From contig JAMSKV010000014.1 of assembly GCA_024515975.1 (NCBI GenBank), positions 1 through 64,000 of the forward strand: a stretch of 64,000 nt of DNA, read 5' to 3'. This DNA comes from Endosaccharibacter trunci. GTDB lineage: Bacteria; Pseudomonadota; Alphaproteobacteria; Acetobacterales; Acetobacteraceae. Numbering within the stretch: the stretch's first letter is position 1; each line of letters starts with the position of its first letter. A program made the position numbers and the translations under genes. Of the stretch, positions 63,186 through 64,000 are shown in pieces. The notes under the pieces were generated by a model that saw only the letters and a list, made by a program, of their open reading frames with translations, did not search any database and was not told the origin of the DNA.

Positions 63186-64000
63186 GACGCGGCGTTCCGG
63201 CCGTGCTGTCCATGGCCGTCTGCTTTTCCAGCTCCGCGTTCAGTTCCGCGCCCAGCAGAACCACGTAGGCCGTCACGAAGAACCACATCATGATGCCGAC
63301 CACCGCGCCGAGCGGTCCGTAGGTCGCGTCGTAGCTGGCGATGTGCCCCACATAGAATGAAAATCCGGCCGAGGCGGCGAGCCACAGCACGGTCGCGATC
63401 ACCGAGCCCGGCGTGATCCAGTGCCAGCTGGCGATGCGTCGCGACGGCCCGATCCGGTAGAGCAGCGAGAACGAGACGCCCACGAACAGCACCATCGTGA
63501 TGGGTGCGCCGATCTTGAGGACGAGCTGAGTGCCGGCCTCGATCACGTGGCTGCCGAAATGACGCGGAATGAAATCCAGCACCAGCGGGAGCGCCACCAG
63601 CAAGGCGACCGTAAGCGCGGCTCCCAGGATGGCGCCCAGCGTCATGCTGATCGCCGTCGCCTGGAACCGGAGGAACGAGCGCGTCTCGTTCTCCTCGTAG
63701 GCGATGTTCAGCGCGGCGATCATCGACTTGGTGCCGGCCGAGGACGACCATAACGTCACCAGCGTGCCGATGATCAGGCTGATGGTCAGCGTGCCGCCCG
63801 GCTTCGAGACCAGCGTGTGCACCCGGTCGGAGATGAGTTGGTAGGCCGGGCGAGGCAGCAGGTCCCGCAGCACGCGGAGCTGCGGCTCCACCGTCGTCGG
63901 ATCGAAGACGAGTCCGTAGATCGAGACGAGGGTGCTGATGGCGGGGAACAGGGCCAGGGTCGCGTAGAAGGCACACCCCGCGGCGGCCAGCCCGATCCGG
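63136..64000 (-). CDS. YihY/BrkB family inner-membrane protein (N-terminus beyond window)
   Basis: The visible 288 residues show about five to six membrane segments and YihY/virulence-factor-BrkB landmarks. The first visible segment, [26 protein letters not shown], precedes [13 protein letters not shown]. The middle has [25 protein letters not shown]-like sequence, and near the end come [14 protein letters not shown]-like and [17 protein letters not shown] stretches. The family was once called ribonuclease BN in error, and its role is unknown. The 3' end overlaps the RlpA gene by 50 bp on the other strand. The start codon lies beyond base 64000. Confidence 0.88.
   Translation of the reverse strand, partial: RIGLAAAGCAFYATLALFPAISTLVSIYGLVFDPTTVEPQLRVLRDLLPRPAYQLISDRVHTLVSKPGGTLTISLIIGTLVTLWSSSAGTKSMIAALNIAYEENETRSFLRFQATAISMTLGAILGAALTVALLVALPLVLDFIPRHFGSHVIEAGTQLVLKIGAPITMVLFVGVSFSLLYRIGPSRRIASWHWITPGSVIATVLWLAASAGFSFYVGHIASYDATYGPLGAVVGIMMWFFVTAYVVLLGAELNAELEKQTAMDSTAGTPRPIGRRGAYVADHVATE

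Overview
The window is high-GC, gene-dense bacterial DNA and reads as an alphaproteobacterial chromosome, most likely Acetobacteraceae or a close relative. That placement is an inference from family content: a soluble SthA-type transhydrogenase, an AccB/AccC pair behind AroQ, a DUF1217 flagellar protein, a Hint-domain secreted protein, MlaE/MlaF in front of RadA, and many solute importers for plant-type sugars and polyols. I see no tRNA, rRNA or CRISPR array. The GC content makes long antisense open frames common, and these were left out.

Layout. (1) 1-2.2 kb: the start of a chemoreceptor running off the left edge, a decayed IS66 element, and a truncated secreted-protein gene next to it. (2) 2.2-10.1 kb: a sugar-conjugate block with a sucrose-phosphate synthase/phosphatase fusion, four further glycosyltransferases (two GT2, two GT4), a sulfotransferase-like protein and an unknown membrane protein. 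(3) 10.2-14.9 kb: a Rieske oxygenase divergent from a LysR regulator, an ACS-type MFS carrier and a bestrophin-like channel. (4) 15.0-20.0 kb: a BMP-family (nucleoside-type) ABC importer. (5) 20.2-24.3 kb: an AaeB/AaeX/AaeA-like FUSC efflux operon followed by a small P-loop kinase.

(6) 24.5-36.7 kb is the most coherent block. It holds a ribitol-dehydrogenase-like SDR, a ROK regulator, a sugar ABC importer (ATPase, permease, binding protein), a second SDR resembling D-arabitol/D-threitol dehydrogenases, a D-tagatose/D-psicose 3-epimerase and a second, oppositely oriented ribose-type ABC importer. Two promoters here have the same -35 and -10 hexamers with the same 17-nt spacer and a shared downstream ACAAACAA box, which points to one regulon. 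I infer a pentitol or rare-ketose system in which the epimerase could link D-ribulose to D-xylulose without a phosphorylation step.

(7) 37-49.6 kb: housekeeping and regulatory genes (yjbQ, trpS, tdk, a hybrid histidine kinase), a DUF1796 putative cysteine peptidase, a Hint-domain protein, UDP-glucuronate decarboxylase, MlaE/MlaF, a small exported protein with no canonical start codon before its signal peptide, radA, and a divergent GIY-YIG/DUF2239 pair sharing two ACCCGGGT palindromes around a TATAAT box. (8) 49.7-56.8 kb: a DUF1217 flagellar protein behind a sigma-54-like promoter, then an overlapping ctaA-tldD-MFS-MFS operon on the minus strand. (9) 56.9-64 kb: a TVP38 membrane protein, apt, sthA, the aroQ-accB-accC operon, an RlpA-family protein and a YihY/BrkB membrane protein running off the right edge.
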